Origin: an uncultured Sphingopyxis sp.
GTDB lineage: Bacteria; Pseudomonadota; Alphaproteobacteria; Sphingomonadales; Sphingomonadaceae
Assembly (NCBI RefSeq): GCF_900078365.1
Contig: NZ_LT598653.1
Location: forward strand, 1,426,001-1,490,000
Length of the DNA stretch: 64,000 nucleotides
Reading direction: 5' to 3'
The notes under the pieces are model-generated. The model was not told the origin of the DNA. It did no database searches and was given only the letters and a program-made list of their open reading frames with translations. This document shows, piece after piece, positions 41,261 to 49,580 of the stretch. Position 1 is the stretch's first letter; each line of letters starts with the position of its first letter. Made by a program: the position numbers and the translations under genes.

Positions 41261-41342
41261 GCGATTTGGCAGGGGCCTTTTTCCGGTAACGACAGGCCAT
41301 CCCCCTCCCGGCATTGCCTTTGCCGCCGGTCCCTGCCAGCTA

Positions 41343-41374
41343 TCGCCCACCGGTCCTCGCGGATCGGTGGGCGA
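41343..41374. repeat. Ten-base stem-loop between EF-hand and response regulator genes
   Basis: TCGCCCACCG and CGGTGGGCGA pair perfectly around a 12-base loop. No T-run follows, so this is not a standard terminator; it may protect an mRNA 3' end or be a site for a DNA-binding protein. Confidence 0.5.
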
Positions 41375-41409
41375 ACTAGCATGTGATGAATGAGCCGGCA
41401 CCTTTATCA

Positions 41410-41486
41410 GTCATCCCGGCGAAGGCTGGGATCTCATCGGCGCATCCTTCCGCCAGGGCGAGATCCCGGCCTTCGCCGGGATGACG
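41410..41486. repeat. Type A palindromic repeat element
   Basis: Full type A element with one change in the left arm (GCTGGG for GCCGGG). It lies 59 bases before the response regulator start, so it is within that gene's promoter region. Confidence 0.9.
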
Positions 41487-41544
41487 AAGAAGAGATGAGG
41501 CTCCAATTCAGGATGACCATGCTCCAGCATCAAGTGAGAGCCGC

Positions 41545-42279
41545 ATGACCGACAGTGATACGCCGCGCATCCTGCTGATCGACGACGAACCGTCGATCCG
41601 CGAACCGCTTGCCGAATATCTGAGCGCGCAGGGCTTCACGGTCGTCGATGCCGCGAGCGCCGCCGAGGCGCGCTCGGTGCTGCGCGCGCAGACGGTCGAT
41701 CTGGTCGTCAGCGACATCATGATGCCCGGCGAGGACGGCTTGTCGCTGACCCGCCATCTGCGCGAGACGAGCGGCGTTCCCGTCATCCTGCTCACCGCGC
41801 GCGCCGAGGATACCGAACGCATCATCGGGCTCGAGATCGGCGCCGACGATTATGTCGCCAAGCCCTTCAACCCGCGCGAACTGGTCGCGCGCATCCGCAC
41901 CGTGCTGCGCCGCACGCAGGCGGGCGGGCGGGCGCTCGACGGCGGCGGCACCAGCTATGCCTTCGGGCCCTGGGTGCTGCGCGAGGTCGAGCGCGTGCTC
42001 GTCAATGAGGCGGGGGAGGAAGTCGCGCTGTCGTCGGGCGAATATCATCTGCTCCATGCGCTGGTACGGCATCCGCGGCAGGTGATGAGCCGCGACCGGC
42101 TGCTCGATCTCGTCCGCGGGCGCGAAGCCGATATTTTCGATCGCGCGATCGACAATCTGGTCAGCCGGCTGCGCAAGAAGATCGAGGTCGATGCCGCGCA
42201 TCCGCAGATCGTCAAGACCGTGTGGGGCGGCGGCTATACGCTCGCCTGCGAAGTCAAGCGCATGGGGCCCGCCGCATGA
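41545..42279 (+). CDS. OmpR/PhoB-type response regulator
   Basis: A 244-residue regulator with a receiver domain (ILLIDDEPSIRE, phospho-acceptor Asp in LVVSDIMMPGEDG, Lys in YVAKPFNPRE) and a C-terminal winged helix (SSGEYHLLHALVRHPRQV, ending KTVWGGGYTL). It is cotranscribed with a kinase by ATGA overlap. The signal is unknown; an EF-hand gene lies upstream on the same strand. Confidence 0.94.
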   Translation: MTDSDTPRILLIDDEPSIREPLAEYLSAQGFTVVDAASAAEARSVLRAQTVDLVVSDIMMPGEDGLSLTRHLRETSGVPVILLTARAEDTERIIGLEIGADDYVAKPFNPRELVARIRTVLRRTQAGGRALDGGGTSYAFGPWVLREVERVLVNEAGEEVALSSGEYHLLHALVRHPRQVMSRDRLLDLVRGREADIFDRAIDNLVSRLRKKIEVDAAHPQIVKTVWGGGYTLACEVKRMGPAA

Positions 42280-43625
42280 AATTTCGCCTGTGGCCGCGCA
42301 GCCTTGTCGGCCAGCTCGTCTTCGCCGTCGCGGTGATGTTGTTCGTCGCGCAGGCGATCAATTTCGCGCTGCTCGTGCGCGGACAGAAACAGCAGTTTCT
42401 CGCGCATGGCGGCGGAATGGCCGTCGCGCGGATCATCGATGCCGTCGAGCGCGACCGGCGCGGCGATTTCCGTGGACGCCGCGATCCGCGCGGTCATGAG
42501 CGTGCGAAGCAGGTGATTTCCGACACCCCGATCCCGGTGCCCGCCGGCGCGAAGCCAATGCCCGACCTTGCCGGCTATGTCTCGAACCTGTTGCACGAGG
42601 CCGATGTCCGGGTCGAGGCGGTCGACGCCTGGGCCTTGCCTGCCCGTCCGCGCGCGCGGCGCGTCAACTTGCCCGGGCGATCCGGTTTTCCGGGCAGGAT
42701 CGTCGTCGTCTCGGCAAAGATCGAGGGCCGCTATGTCGCCGTGCGCAGCCGGATTCAGGTCGGCGGCGACCGGTTGCAGGGCTTTCTGCTGTGGCAGACG
42801 CTCTCGCTCTATCTCCTCCTTCTCGTTCCGATCCTGCTGATCGCGTGGCGCGTCGCGCGGCCCTTGCGCGACCTGACGCGCGCGGCGCGCGTCAACCCGG
42901 CATTGCGCGACGCCACGCCGCTCGAAGAGGAAGGGCCGTCGGACATGCGCGACCTGATCGCCGCCTTCAACGCCTATCGCGCGCGGATCGCGACGATGCT
43001 GTCCGACAAGGACCGGATGCTCGGCGCGGTCGGGCACGACCTGCGCACCCCGCTCGCCAGCCTGCGCGTGCGCGTCGAGCAGGTCGAGGACGACGCGCTG
43101 CGCGACAAGATGATCGCGAGCATCGAGGAAATGACCGCGATGCTGAGTGACATATTGGCGCTGGCGCGTTCGGGATCGGGCAACGAGGCGCAGGAGCGCA
43201 TTCCGCTTCGCGAGCTGATCGGCGAACTGGCGGCGGATTACCAAGAGCGCGGGCAGGAGGTCGCGGTCGCCGATGTCGCCGATGTCGCCGTGCTGGCGCG
43301 GCCGATGCTGCTCAAGCGCGCGCTGCGCAATCTGGCCGACAATGCCGTCGCTTATGGCGTGCGGGCGCGTTTGTCGGTGCGCGTCGAGGAGGGGACGGCA
43401 CGGATCGCGATATCCGATGACGGCCCCGGCCTGACCGACGAGCAGATCCGCACGCTGATCGAGCCCTTTGCGCGCGGCGAACAATCGCGCAACCGCGCCA
43501 CCGGCGGCGCCGGGCTGGGCCTGTCGATCGCACGCGACATCGCGGAGGGCGAGGGCGGGGCGCTAACCCTGTCCAATCGCCCCGGCGGCGGGCTCGATGC
43601 GGTGATCGTGCTGCCGCTGGCTTGA
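42276..43625 (+). CDS. EnvZ-type sensor histidine kinase
   Basis: A 449-residue kinase with two membrane helices (around residues 10-30 and 170-195) bounding a periplasmic domain that has a basic Arg-rich patch (RRGDFRGRRDPRGHERAK). HAMP, H-box (VGHDLRTPLASLRVRVEQ), N-box (ALRNLADNAVAYG), G1 (ISDDGPGLTDEQI) and G2 (GGAGLGLSIARDI) follow. The overlapping ATGA start fixes the N-terminus. It should phosphorylate the response regulator before it. Confidence 0.94.
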   Translation: MKFRLWPRSLVGQLVFAVAVMLFVAQAINFALLVRGQKQQFLAHGGGMAVARIIDAVERDRRGDFRGRRDPRGHERAKQVISDTPIPVPAGAKPMPDLAGYVSNLLHEADVRVEAVDAWALPARPRARRVNLPGRSGFPGRIVVVSAKIEGRYVAVRSRIQVGGDRLQGFLLWQTLSLYLLLLVPILLIAWRVARPLRDLTRAARVNPALRDATPLEEEGPSDMRDLIAAFNAYRARIATMLSDKDRMLGAVGHDLRTPLASLRVRVEQVEDDALRDKMIASIEEMTAMLSDILALARSGSGNEAQERIPLRELIGELAADYQERGQEVAVADVADVAVLARPMLLKRALRNLADNAVAYGVRARLSVRVEEGTARIAISDDGPGLTDEQIRTLIEPFARGEQSRNRATGGAGLGLSIARDIAEGEGGALTLSNRPGGGLDAVIVLPLA

Positions 43626-43626
43626 T

Positions 43627-43704
43627 CGTCGCCCCGCGAAGGCTGGGGCCGCTATCAATGCTGCACCCAGGCTGCCAGCGGCCCCCGCCTTCGCGGGGGC
43701 GACG
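43627..43704. repeat. Type B palindromic repeat element
   Basis: Inverted pair with degenerate left arm (GCCCCGCGAAGGCTGGGGCC) and intact right arm (GGCCCCCGCCTTCGCGGGGG). It starts one base after the kinase stop and ends eight bases before the convergent thioesterase stop. Confidence 0.88.
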
Positions 43705-43712
43705 GAGTGGTT

Positions 43713-44519
43713 TCAGGCGTAGATCGCGATCCCTTGGCTGCCGCTCATCACCGGCTCGCCGGCGCGGTTCCAGATCATCATGTCCTGCACCGAAAAGCCG
43801 CCGCGCGCATAGCCGGTCTTCGCCGACAGCAGCCACCAGCCGTCATCGGTCTCGGGCGTCCCGGTCAGCATGTTGACCGTCCAGTTCATCGAACTGATCG
43901 GCCCGAATTCGGTGAACAGCGCCATCGCCGCGGGGGGAAGTGCGTCGCCCATCGCGAGCAGCGCGACCGCTGGGTGGCAGGCGGGTTCCTCGACGAAGCG
44001 CACCCAGGTCAGATATTCGCCGACCTCGCTCTTCCAGTCGAAACGCGGGCCGGTGGTCGGGCGCATGTCGAAATGGCGCGTAAAGGCGGGGCGCACTTTG
44101 TGATCGGGGACGGGCGCTAGCGTCTCGGGGTCGGGCACATCGGGCATCGTCAGGCGATCATGATCGAGGTGGCTCACCCGGTCGCCGGAAAAGGCAAAGA
44201 CGGCAGCGGTGCCGAAGCCCTGATCGCTCGACACGCCGGCGTCGATGAACAGCGAGGATTTCGACTGACGCAGCACCCGCGTTTCGACGGTGCAGTCGCC
44301 GCCGACGGGGCCGACGAAGCTGATCTGCGCATAGCGCAGCGGCGTTTCGGCCGGATGCAGCGCCATCGCGCCCGCGAGCGCGACCGCCGAACTGATCCCG
44401 CCATAGGCGGTGCGCCCCTGCATCCATCCTTCGTCGATATGCGCCTTTGCCACACCGTCTTCGGTGCGCAGGGTGGAAAGGAGAGTGTCGAGGGCGCTGA
44501 TTGTGGCTGTCTCGGTCAT
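43713..44519 (-). CDS. Acyl-CoA thioesterase family protein (TesB-like)
   Basis: A 268-residue double-hotdog thioesterase-like protein that may release fatty acids from CoA. The first hotdog holds WMQGRTAYGGISSAVALAGAM, and the second WTVNMLTGTPETDDGWWLL and ARGGFSVQDMMIWNRAGEPV, with the Asp and Gln positions of the family. The ATG at 44519 gives the family start; the longer frame to 44669 translates through a type B repeat. It is probably cotranscribed with the reductase-like gene upstream. Confidence 0.85.
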   Translation of the reverse strand: MTETATISALDTLLSTLRTEDGVAKAHIDEGWMQGRTAYGGISSAVALAGAMALHPAETPLRYAQISFVGPVGGDCTVETRVLRQSKSSLFIDAGVSSDQGFGTAAVFAFSGDRVSHLDHDRLTMPDVPDPETLAPVPDHKVRPAFTRHFDMRPTTGPRFDWKSEVGEYLTWVRFVEEPACHPAVALLAMGDALPPAAMALFTEFGPISSMNWTVNMLTGTPETDDGWWLLSAKTGYARGGFSVQDMMIWNRAGEPVMSGSQGIAIYA

Positions 44520-44583
44520 TTCATTCGGTTCTTCTCGATAATCTATCAATTGGATTGGCCCCTGAAGCAAAGGTCCAGATATA

Positions 44584-44668
44584 GCGTCCCCGCGAAGGCG
44601 GCTACCCATCGCCCGCCGGCTCGACATGGCACCGGTCGGTGATGGGCCCCCGCCTTCGCGGGGGAACA
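44584..44668. repeat. Type B palindromic repeat element
   Basis: Inverted pair: GCGTCCCCGCGAAGGCGGC on the left and its near complement at the right. It starts 65 bases upstream of the thioesterase start and ends eight bases from the stop of the next gene. Confidence 0.88.
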
Positions 44669-44676
44669 CGTCGGTT

Positions 44677-45846
44677 CTAATCCTCGATCCGGAAAGTCAG
44701 GCCCGCATTGGCGGTCAACCGTTCGATCAGCGCATCGCCCAGCAGCGCGCCCGGCGTCCACACCCCGCCCGCGCCTTCGTTGCCGAGCAGCGCCATCCCC
44801 GTTTCGGCGAGCATCTTCGATGTCGAGCCATAGCCCGGATCGCGGTCGCCCTGAACGCTTGCGCGCATCGTCCGTCCGTCGGGATATTCGCCGATGAAGA
44901 GGATGTCGTAGAAGCCGTTCTCGCGCTCCTCCTTGCTCGGGCCTTCGCCGGGCTTGAGCTGCGCGTCGCCGAAGGGGTTCGCCTTCGCCATCGCTTCGGC
45001 CATCGCCTTTCCGGCGTCGCCGATCGTCGTCATCACCATCTCGTCATAGACGAGGTCCTCGCCCCATGTGTGGCCGAGCAGGAAATTGGTGCGGTGGACA
45101 TTCTTGGTGTTGATCGGCGCCATCACGAAGGGCGCGGTCCAGGTGCCGGTCGCACCGTCATATTCGGGGATCAGCCCGGTGGGCTGCGCAGGCCCCTCGA
45201 AGCCCGGGGTCAGCGCGAAGCTCGACTTGAGCAGCAGCGCGAGCGACGGATTCTTCGCAATGGCTTTCAGCGTTTCGGTGAGGCTTGCGATCGTGCCACC
45301 CGACGCGCCGCCCGCCATCTTGCGCACGCGGCCCTTGACGCGCGGCGCGGGCGCACCGTGGCGTTTCATCGCCTCGGCTTGCAGGAACAGGACGCCAAGG
45401 TCGAAGGGGATCGAGTCGAAGCCGCAGGAAAAGGTGATGCGCGCGCCCGACGCCTTGGCGGCGGCCTCATGCGCGTCGATCATTTCGCGCATCCAGCCGG
45501 GTTCGCCGCAAAGATCGGCATAGGCGGTGCCCGCGCGGACGCAGGCGGCGACGAGGGTGCTGCCATAGAGCTGATAGGGGCCGACCGTGGTGAGCACGAC
45601 CCGCGTGCTTTCGGCCATCCGGTCGAGGCTCGCGGGATCGCTCGCGTCGGCGACGATCAGCGGGGTTTCTTCGCTGGCGCCGATCAGGTCGCGGACTTCG
45701 GCGAGCTTGTCGAGGCTGCGCCCCGCCATCGCCCATTTGGGCGCATCCTTGCGGCCCTTGTACTGGTGCGCGAGATATTCGGCGACGAGACGGCCGGTGA
45801 AGCCGGTCGCGCCGTAGACGATGATGTCGAGATCGCGGGATGCCAT
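44677..45846 (-). CDS. Saccharopine dehydrogenase-like / trans-acting enoyl reductase family protein
   Basis: A 389-residue NAD(P)-dependent reductase-like protein. The Rossmann start IIVYGATGFTGRLVAEYLA and a GPYQLYGSTLVAACVRAGTAYADLCGE-type motif near residue 90 mark the family, which includes mycobacterial trans-acting enoyl reductases and mammalian SCCPDH. Its substrate is probably lipid-like. A palindrome shared with the enoyl-CoA hydratase gene lies 13 bases upstream of the ATG, so both may answer to the same regulator. Confidence 0.88.
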   Translation of the reverse strand: MASRDLDIIVYGATGFTGRLVAEYLAHQYKGRKDAPKWAMAGRSLDKLAEVRDLIGASEETPLIVADASDPASLDRMAESTRVVLTTVGPYQLYGSTLVAACVRAGTAYADLCGEPGWMREMIDAHEAAAKASGARITFSCGFDSIPFDLGVLFLQAEAMKRHGAPAPRVKGRVRKMAGGASGGTIASLTETLKAIAKNPSLALLLKSSFALTPGFEGPAQPTGLIPEYDGATGTWTAPFVMAPINTKNVHRTNFLLGHTWGEDLVYDEMVMTTIGDAGKAMAEAMAKANPFGDAQLKPGEGPSKEERENGFYDILFIGEYPDGRTMRASVQGDRDPGYGSTSKMLAETGMALLGNEGAGGVWTPGALLGDALIERLTANAGLTFRIED

Positions 45847-45858
45847 GGCAAACCCTCC

Positions 45859-45876
45859 CTTTACGTAAACGTTAAG
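45859..45876. promoter_or_regulatory. CTTTACGT-N2-ACGTTAAG operator-like palindrome
   Basis: Same motif as at 30268 with one mismatch and an AA spacer. It lies just upstream of the saccharopine dehydrogenase-like gene start. Confidence 0.6.
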
Positions 45877-45918
45877 TGAAGGCTAGCGCAGACCGACCGC
45901 GATGCCAAGCGCGAAGCA

Positions 45919-46431
45919 TCACCGGCGCCAGAAGGGGCGCTTCTCGACCACCACCGGCGCGCCCACGGCTTCGGCGCGGCCTTCGGCGCGCGCAGCGCGC
46001 AACTCGGCCTCGGTCGCGTGCGCCTCGGCCCGATGCGCGGCGAGTTCCTCGCGGCGGCGCGCGCGCAGCGCGTCATAGCTCCAGCGCGTATGGCCGTAGC
46101 CGAAAAGGCAGAGCAGGCCGCCCGCGATCGCCAGATTCTTCATCGCCGCCATTGCCTGCACCGGGTCGGTGAATTCGCGGTGGAAGAAGAGGATGGTGAG
46201 GAGCACGAAGGCGGCGAGCAGGATCGACCAGAGCCGCGTCGCGAAGCCGAAAGCAATCGAAAAGCCCGCGATCAGCTCGAACAGGCCGGTCGGGATGGCG
46301 AGCCAGCCGGGGAGGTTCGCCGTCGCGATCATCGCGGTCGTATCGTTCACATGGATGATCTTGTTGATCCCCGACACGATGAAGATCACGGCGATGAACA
46401 GGCGGCCGATGAAGACGGCGATCATGGACAT
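45919..46431 (-). CDS. DoxX family membrane protein
   Basis: A 170-residue membrane protein with four helices of the DoxX/SURF4-like family: IAVFIGRLFIAVIFIVSGINK, then GLFELIAGFSIAFGFATRLWS and a final YGHTRWSYDALRARRRE. A charged, Ala/Glu-rich coiled tail follows. Such proteins are linked to quinone or thiol redox balance in other bacteria, not proven here. Start chosen at 46431, eight bases after GGAG; ATG codons at 46437 and 46425 are in frame. Confidence 0.88.
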   Translation of the reverse strand: MSMIAVFIGRLFIAVIFIVSGINKIIHVNDTTAMIATANLPGWLAIPTGLFELIAGFSIAFGFATRLWSILLAAFVLLTILFFHREFTDPVQAMAAMKNLAIAGGLLCLFGYGHTRWSYDALRARRREELAAHRAEAHATEAELRAARAEGRAEAVGAPVVVEKRPFWRR

Positions 46432-46501
46432 GGGCATAACTCCACTCAGCGCCCCGTCCGCTCGTGCAGACAGGACGCGCGGGGGAGGCGAAGGGTTCCG
46501 G

Positions 46502-48223
46502 TCAGCGCGGCGTGAAGACCAGTTCGGCGACCTCGCAGTCGCTGCAATCGAGCGCGCGCAGCGTAACGGCCCCGGGGCCGGCGGGCAGGTCGAGCTCGCC
46601 GAGCCCGACGATCTGCCAGCCGGTGCCCGCCGGAACGGCGACGCCGCGTTCGTCGATGCCGATCCGCCCGCCCCTGGCCGAGCGGACGCGCGAGCTGACG
46701 GTCCAGCGGCCCGCCTTCGCGACGTCGGCGCCGTAGCGCATCCATTCGCCTGAGACGAAGTCGCCGACATAGGGCGCGCCATCCGCGCCGCGCGCGATGT
46801 CGACGCCGTCGTTGCGGTAAGTGGTGCCATTGTTCCACGGCGTCCGCTCGCCGCCGGTCGCGACATGATAATTGGCGTCGACCATATCGTGATAGGCGAC
46901 GCCCGGGGGACCAAGGTCATAATCGACGGCGGCAATGGTCAGCGGTTCCGCGCCGAGCGTGCGCGCCCGGAAGGGGCGCGGGCTCGCATCGTGCGGCTGG
47001 CGGAACATCGCGTCGATGACGTCGGGCTTGGGGATGTTCCGGTCGAAGCGGCTGCTGCGCGCAAGCGCCATCATCGCGGCGAAGGCTTCGTCGGCCGCGG
47101 GCTTCGGACCCTTGCCGGTCATCCACGCGACTATTTTTGCCCAGCCGGGACCGGGATCGATCTCGAGCGGCTGGTTGAAGCCAATTTTCTTGAGCGGCCA
47201 GAAATTCCAGCCGATGCCGGCGCCCTCGACGAGTGCGATCGCGCCCTGATACCAGCCATTGCTGTTTTCGCCCGACTCGCCGAGCCAGATCGGGCGGTTG
47301 GCGCGGGTGCGCAGCGCCTCGATCTCCGCGATGCTCGCTTCGTCGTTGCGATTCCAATATTTGTGGAAGCTGAATACCAGATTGGCGTCCCACGCGGGCG
47401 GCAGGCCCTTGTAATTATTGCCCCAGCAATTGCCCTCGACGATCACGATATGCCGCTTGTCGACGGCGCGGATCGCCTTGGTGATGCGCTGCTGGAGCTC
47501 CCACACCGCCTTGTTTTCGGTCTCGTCGCAGCCATTGCCCTTGCCGGGGGTCGCGAAGCTCCAATTGGGTTCGTTGATCAGGTCATAGGCGCCGATCCAC
47601 GGCTCGTCCTTGTAGCGTGCCGCGAGCTTGCTCCAAAGCGCGACGGTCTTGCGCTGGTTCTCCGCGCTTTGCCAGAGTGACGGTTTGGCGGGATCGCGGT
47701 CGGAGATGGCGAGGTCGTTGCCTTGCCCGCCGGGCGCGGCGTGCAGGTCGAGGATCAGGTAGAGGCGGTGTGCCTTGCTCCATGCGAGCAGGCGGTCGAT
47801 GCGCTGAAAGCCTTCCTCGTGCCACGTGTCCTCGCCCGGCTTTGGTTCCTTGTCAGCGGGCAGGGTGAGCTGGTCGAAATGGATCGGCAGGCGCACCGAG
47901 TTGAAGCCCCATTGGGCCATCGCCGCGATGTCGGCCTCGGTCGTGTGATTGTCGAGCCACGCGCGGTAGAATTGCGCTGTGCGTGCTTCGCCGACCAACT
48001 CGACGAGTTTCGCGCGGATCTTGTGCTGCTGTCCGATCTCGCCGAGCTTCAGCATATAGCCTTCCTGCAGCATCCAGCCGCCAAGCCCCATGCCGCGCAG
48101 GATGACGGGCTGGCCGGACTCATCGACGATCTCGGTCCCGTCGACCTTGAGAAAGCCTTCGGCGTGCGCGGCCGTGGACGAAAGCAGCGCGGCAAGCGCC
48201 AGCGCGACGGTGCGGAAGTTCAT
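46502..48223 (-). CDS. Secreted glycoside hydrolase family 5 protein with C-terminal carbohydrate-binding domain
   Basis: A 573-residue exported enzyme. A signal peptide (TVALALAALLSSTAAHAEG) precedes the GH5 barrel: GMGLGGWMLQEGYM, FNSVRLPIHFDQL, the acid/base Glu in YDLINEPNWSF and the nucleophile in PIWLGESGENSNGW. The last 130 residues (AYHDMVDANYHVATGGERT, then GDFVSGEWMRYGADVAKAGRW) read as a CBM6-like binding module. A beta-glucan such as cellulose or beta-1,3-glucan is likely. The genes around it give no clue to the pathway. Confidence 0.9.
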   Translation of the reverse strand: MNFRTVALALAALLSSTAAHAEGFLKVDGTEIVDESGQPVILRGMGLGGWMLQEGYMLKLGEIGQQHKIRAKLVELVGEARTAQFYRAWLDNHTTEADIAAMAQWGFNSVRLPIHFDQLTLPADKEPKPGEDTWHEEGFQRIDRLLAWSKAHRLYLILDLHAAPGGQGNDLAISDRDPAKPSLWQSAENQRKTVALWSKLAARYKDEPWIGAYDLINEPNWSFATPGKGNGCDETENKAVWELQQRITKAIRAVDKRHIVIVEGNCWGNNYKGLPPAWDANLVFSFHKYWNRNDEASIAEIEALRTRANRPIWLGESGENSNGWYQGAIALVEGAGIGWNFWPLKKIGFNQPLEIDPGPGWAKIVAWMTGKGPKPAADEAFAAMMALARSSRFDRNIPKPDVIDAMFRQPHDASPRPFRARTLGAEPLTIAAVDYDLGPPGVAYHDMVDANYHVATGGERTPWNNGTTYRNDGVDIARGADGAPYVGDFVSGEWMRYGADVAKAGRWTVSSRVRSARGGRIGIDERGVAVPAGTGWQIVGLGELDLPAGPGAVTLRALDCSDCEVAELVFTPR

Positions 48224-48305
48224 GACCTCATCCCCATTTTCGATCTATGGGAACGTTATCAAGCTCTGCAGCAAGAGCAAGGTCGAGATTTTGTCTCTAT
48301 TCCCC

Positions 48306-48382
48306 GTCATCCCGGCGAAGGCCGGGATCTCGCCGGTGCGTGGTGAGGAGAGGTCGAGATCCTGGCCTTCGCCAGGATGACG
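48306..48382. repeat. Type A palindromic repeat element
   Basis: Full type A element; the right arm has changes (CTGGCCTTCGCCAGG) that keep the palindrome, that is, compensatory changes on both sides of the small hairpin. It lies 36 bases from the dcd stop and about 80 upstream of the GH5 gene. Confidence 0.9.
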
Positions 48383-48417
48383 AGAATGAGGCGCGGCGGA
48401 ACGCGCGAAGAGCGCCG

Positions 48418-48972
48418 CTAAAGCTTCGGCAGCGTGACGCCCTTCTGCCCCATATATTTGCCCGCGCGGTCGGCGTAGCTCGTCTCGCACGGTTCGTTGC
48501 CTTGCAGGAACAGGAACTGGCAGGCGCCTTCATTGGCGTAAATCTTGGCGGGCAGGGGAGTGGTGTTCGAAAATTCGAGCGTCACATGGCCTTCCCAGCC
48601 GGGCTCGAGCGGGGTGACGTTGACGATGATGCCGCAGCGCGCATAGGTCGATTTGCCGAGGCAGATGACGAGCACGTCGCGCGGGATACGGAAATATTCG
48701 ACGGTGCGGGCGAGCGCGAAGCTGTTCGGCGGGATGATGCAGACGTCGGTCTTGCGATCGACGAAGCTGTTCGACGCAAAATCCTTGGGATCGACGACCG
48801 CGCTGTCGACATTGGTGAAGATCTTGAACTCGTCGGCGACGCGCGCGTCATAGCCGTATGAGGAGAGGCCGTAGCTGATGCAGCCGTCGCGGCGCTGCGC
48901 CTCCACGAACGGCTCGATCATGCCCTGCGTCCGGGCGGCTTCGCGAATCCATTTGTCGGAAAGTATGCTCAT
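48418..48972 (-). CDS. dcd: dCTP deaminase
   Basis: A 184-residue enzyme that turns dCTP into dUTP for thymidylate synthesis. It has MSILSDKWIREAA at the start, the conserved SSYGYDARVA and the family's catalytic loop LARTVEYFRIPRDV followed by STYARCGIIVNVTPLEPGWEGHVTLE (given as a landmark near residues 105-135). Length matches the family. A type B repeat lies upstream. Confidence 0.96.
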   Translation of the reverse strand: MSILSDKWIREAARTQGMIEPFVEAQRRDGCISYGLSSYGYDARVADEFKIFTNVDSAVVDPKDFASNSFVDRKTDVCIIPPNSFALARTVEYFRIPRDVLVICLGKSTYARCGIIVNVTPLEPGWEGHVTLEFSNTTPLPAKIYANEGACQFLFLQGNEPCETSYADRAGKYMGQKGVTLPKL

Positions 48973-49020
48973 TGCGCTGTCTTGTCGGGGAGCCGCGCTT
49001 CGCGCAAGCGGTCAGTAGCC

Positions 49021-49117
49021 CCGTGCCCCTGCGAAGGCAGGGACCCATCACCAAAGCTCAGCCTCCGCGTGATTGCGCGACGGCCGGAGATGGGCCCCTG
49101 CCTTCGCAGGGGCACGG
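49021..49117. repeat. Type B palindromic repeat element (variant core)
   Basis: Inverted pair with core CCCTGCGAAGGCAGGG; the changes from CCCCGCGAAGGCGGGG are matched on both sides of the hairpin. It lies between dcd and cytidine deaminase and ends five bases from the latter's stop. Confidence 0.88.
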
Positions 49118-49121
49118 TGAC

Positions 49122-49580
49122 CTAATCGATCAGCCCCAAATCCTTCGGCCCGAAGGCCGCCGGCAGCAACTCACTGAGCTTGTAGGTCTTCACCGCGCTG
49201 CCGTCGCCCGACGCGCAATGGACGAGGATGTCGGTCTTCGACCGCTCGGCGGCTTCGTTCAATATCTGGCGGCAGCGCCCGCACGGGTTGACCGGCTCGC
49301 TGCCGAGCAAGGCGTCGCCGTCGGGACGGCCGCCGACGATCGCGACCTCGGCAAGCTCGCCGATCCAGCCTTCGTTGGCGATCTTCGCCACCGCCGCGGT
49401 TTCGGCGCAGAGGGTGAGGCCATAGCTCGCATTTTCGACATTGGCGCCGGTCACCACGTCGCCATTCTTCAGAAGCAGCGCGGCACCGACATGAAAGCCC
49501 GAATAGGGCGCATAGGCGCGGCTGGCCGCATCGCGCGCCGCGTCGATCAGCGCGTCGCGGTCGTTGGGGGCTTCGGTCAT
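49122..49580 (-). CDS. cdd: Cytidine deaminase
   Basis: A 152-residue homotetrameric-type deaminase for cytidine and deoxycytidine. The zinc site is visible as LCAETAAVA and NPCGRCRQIL, with YAPYSGFHVGAALL before and VENASYGLTLC. The ATG at 49580 overlaps the stop of the upstream gene; an earlier in-frame codon is not needed. Together with dcd it points to pyrimidine salvage in this stretch. Confidence 0.95.
   Translation of the reverse strand: MTEAPNDRDALIDAARDAASRAYAPYSGFHVGAALLLKNGDVVTGANVENASYGLTLCAETAAVAKIANEGWIGELAEVAIVGGRPDGDALLGSEPVNPCGRCRQILNEAAERSKTDILVHCASGDGSAVKTYKLSELLPAAFGPKDLGLID

Noticed and set aside
38192..41401. 1,069-residue version of the DUF885 protein
   Set aside because: The frame beyond 40009 runs antisense through two other genes; the Tat-like signal and ribosome binding site at 40009 mark the real start.
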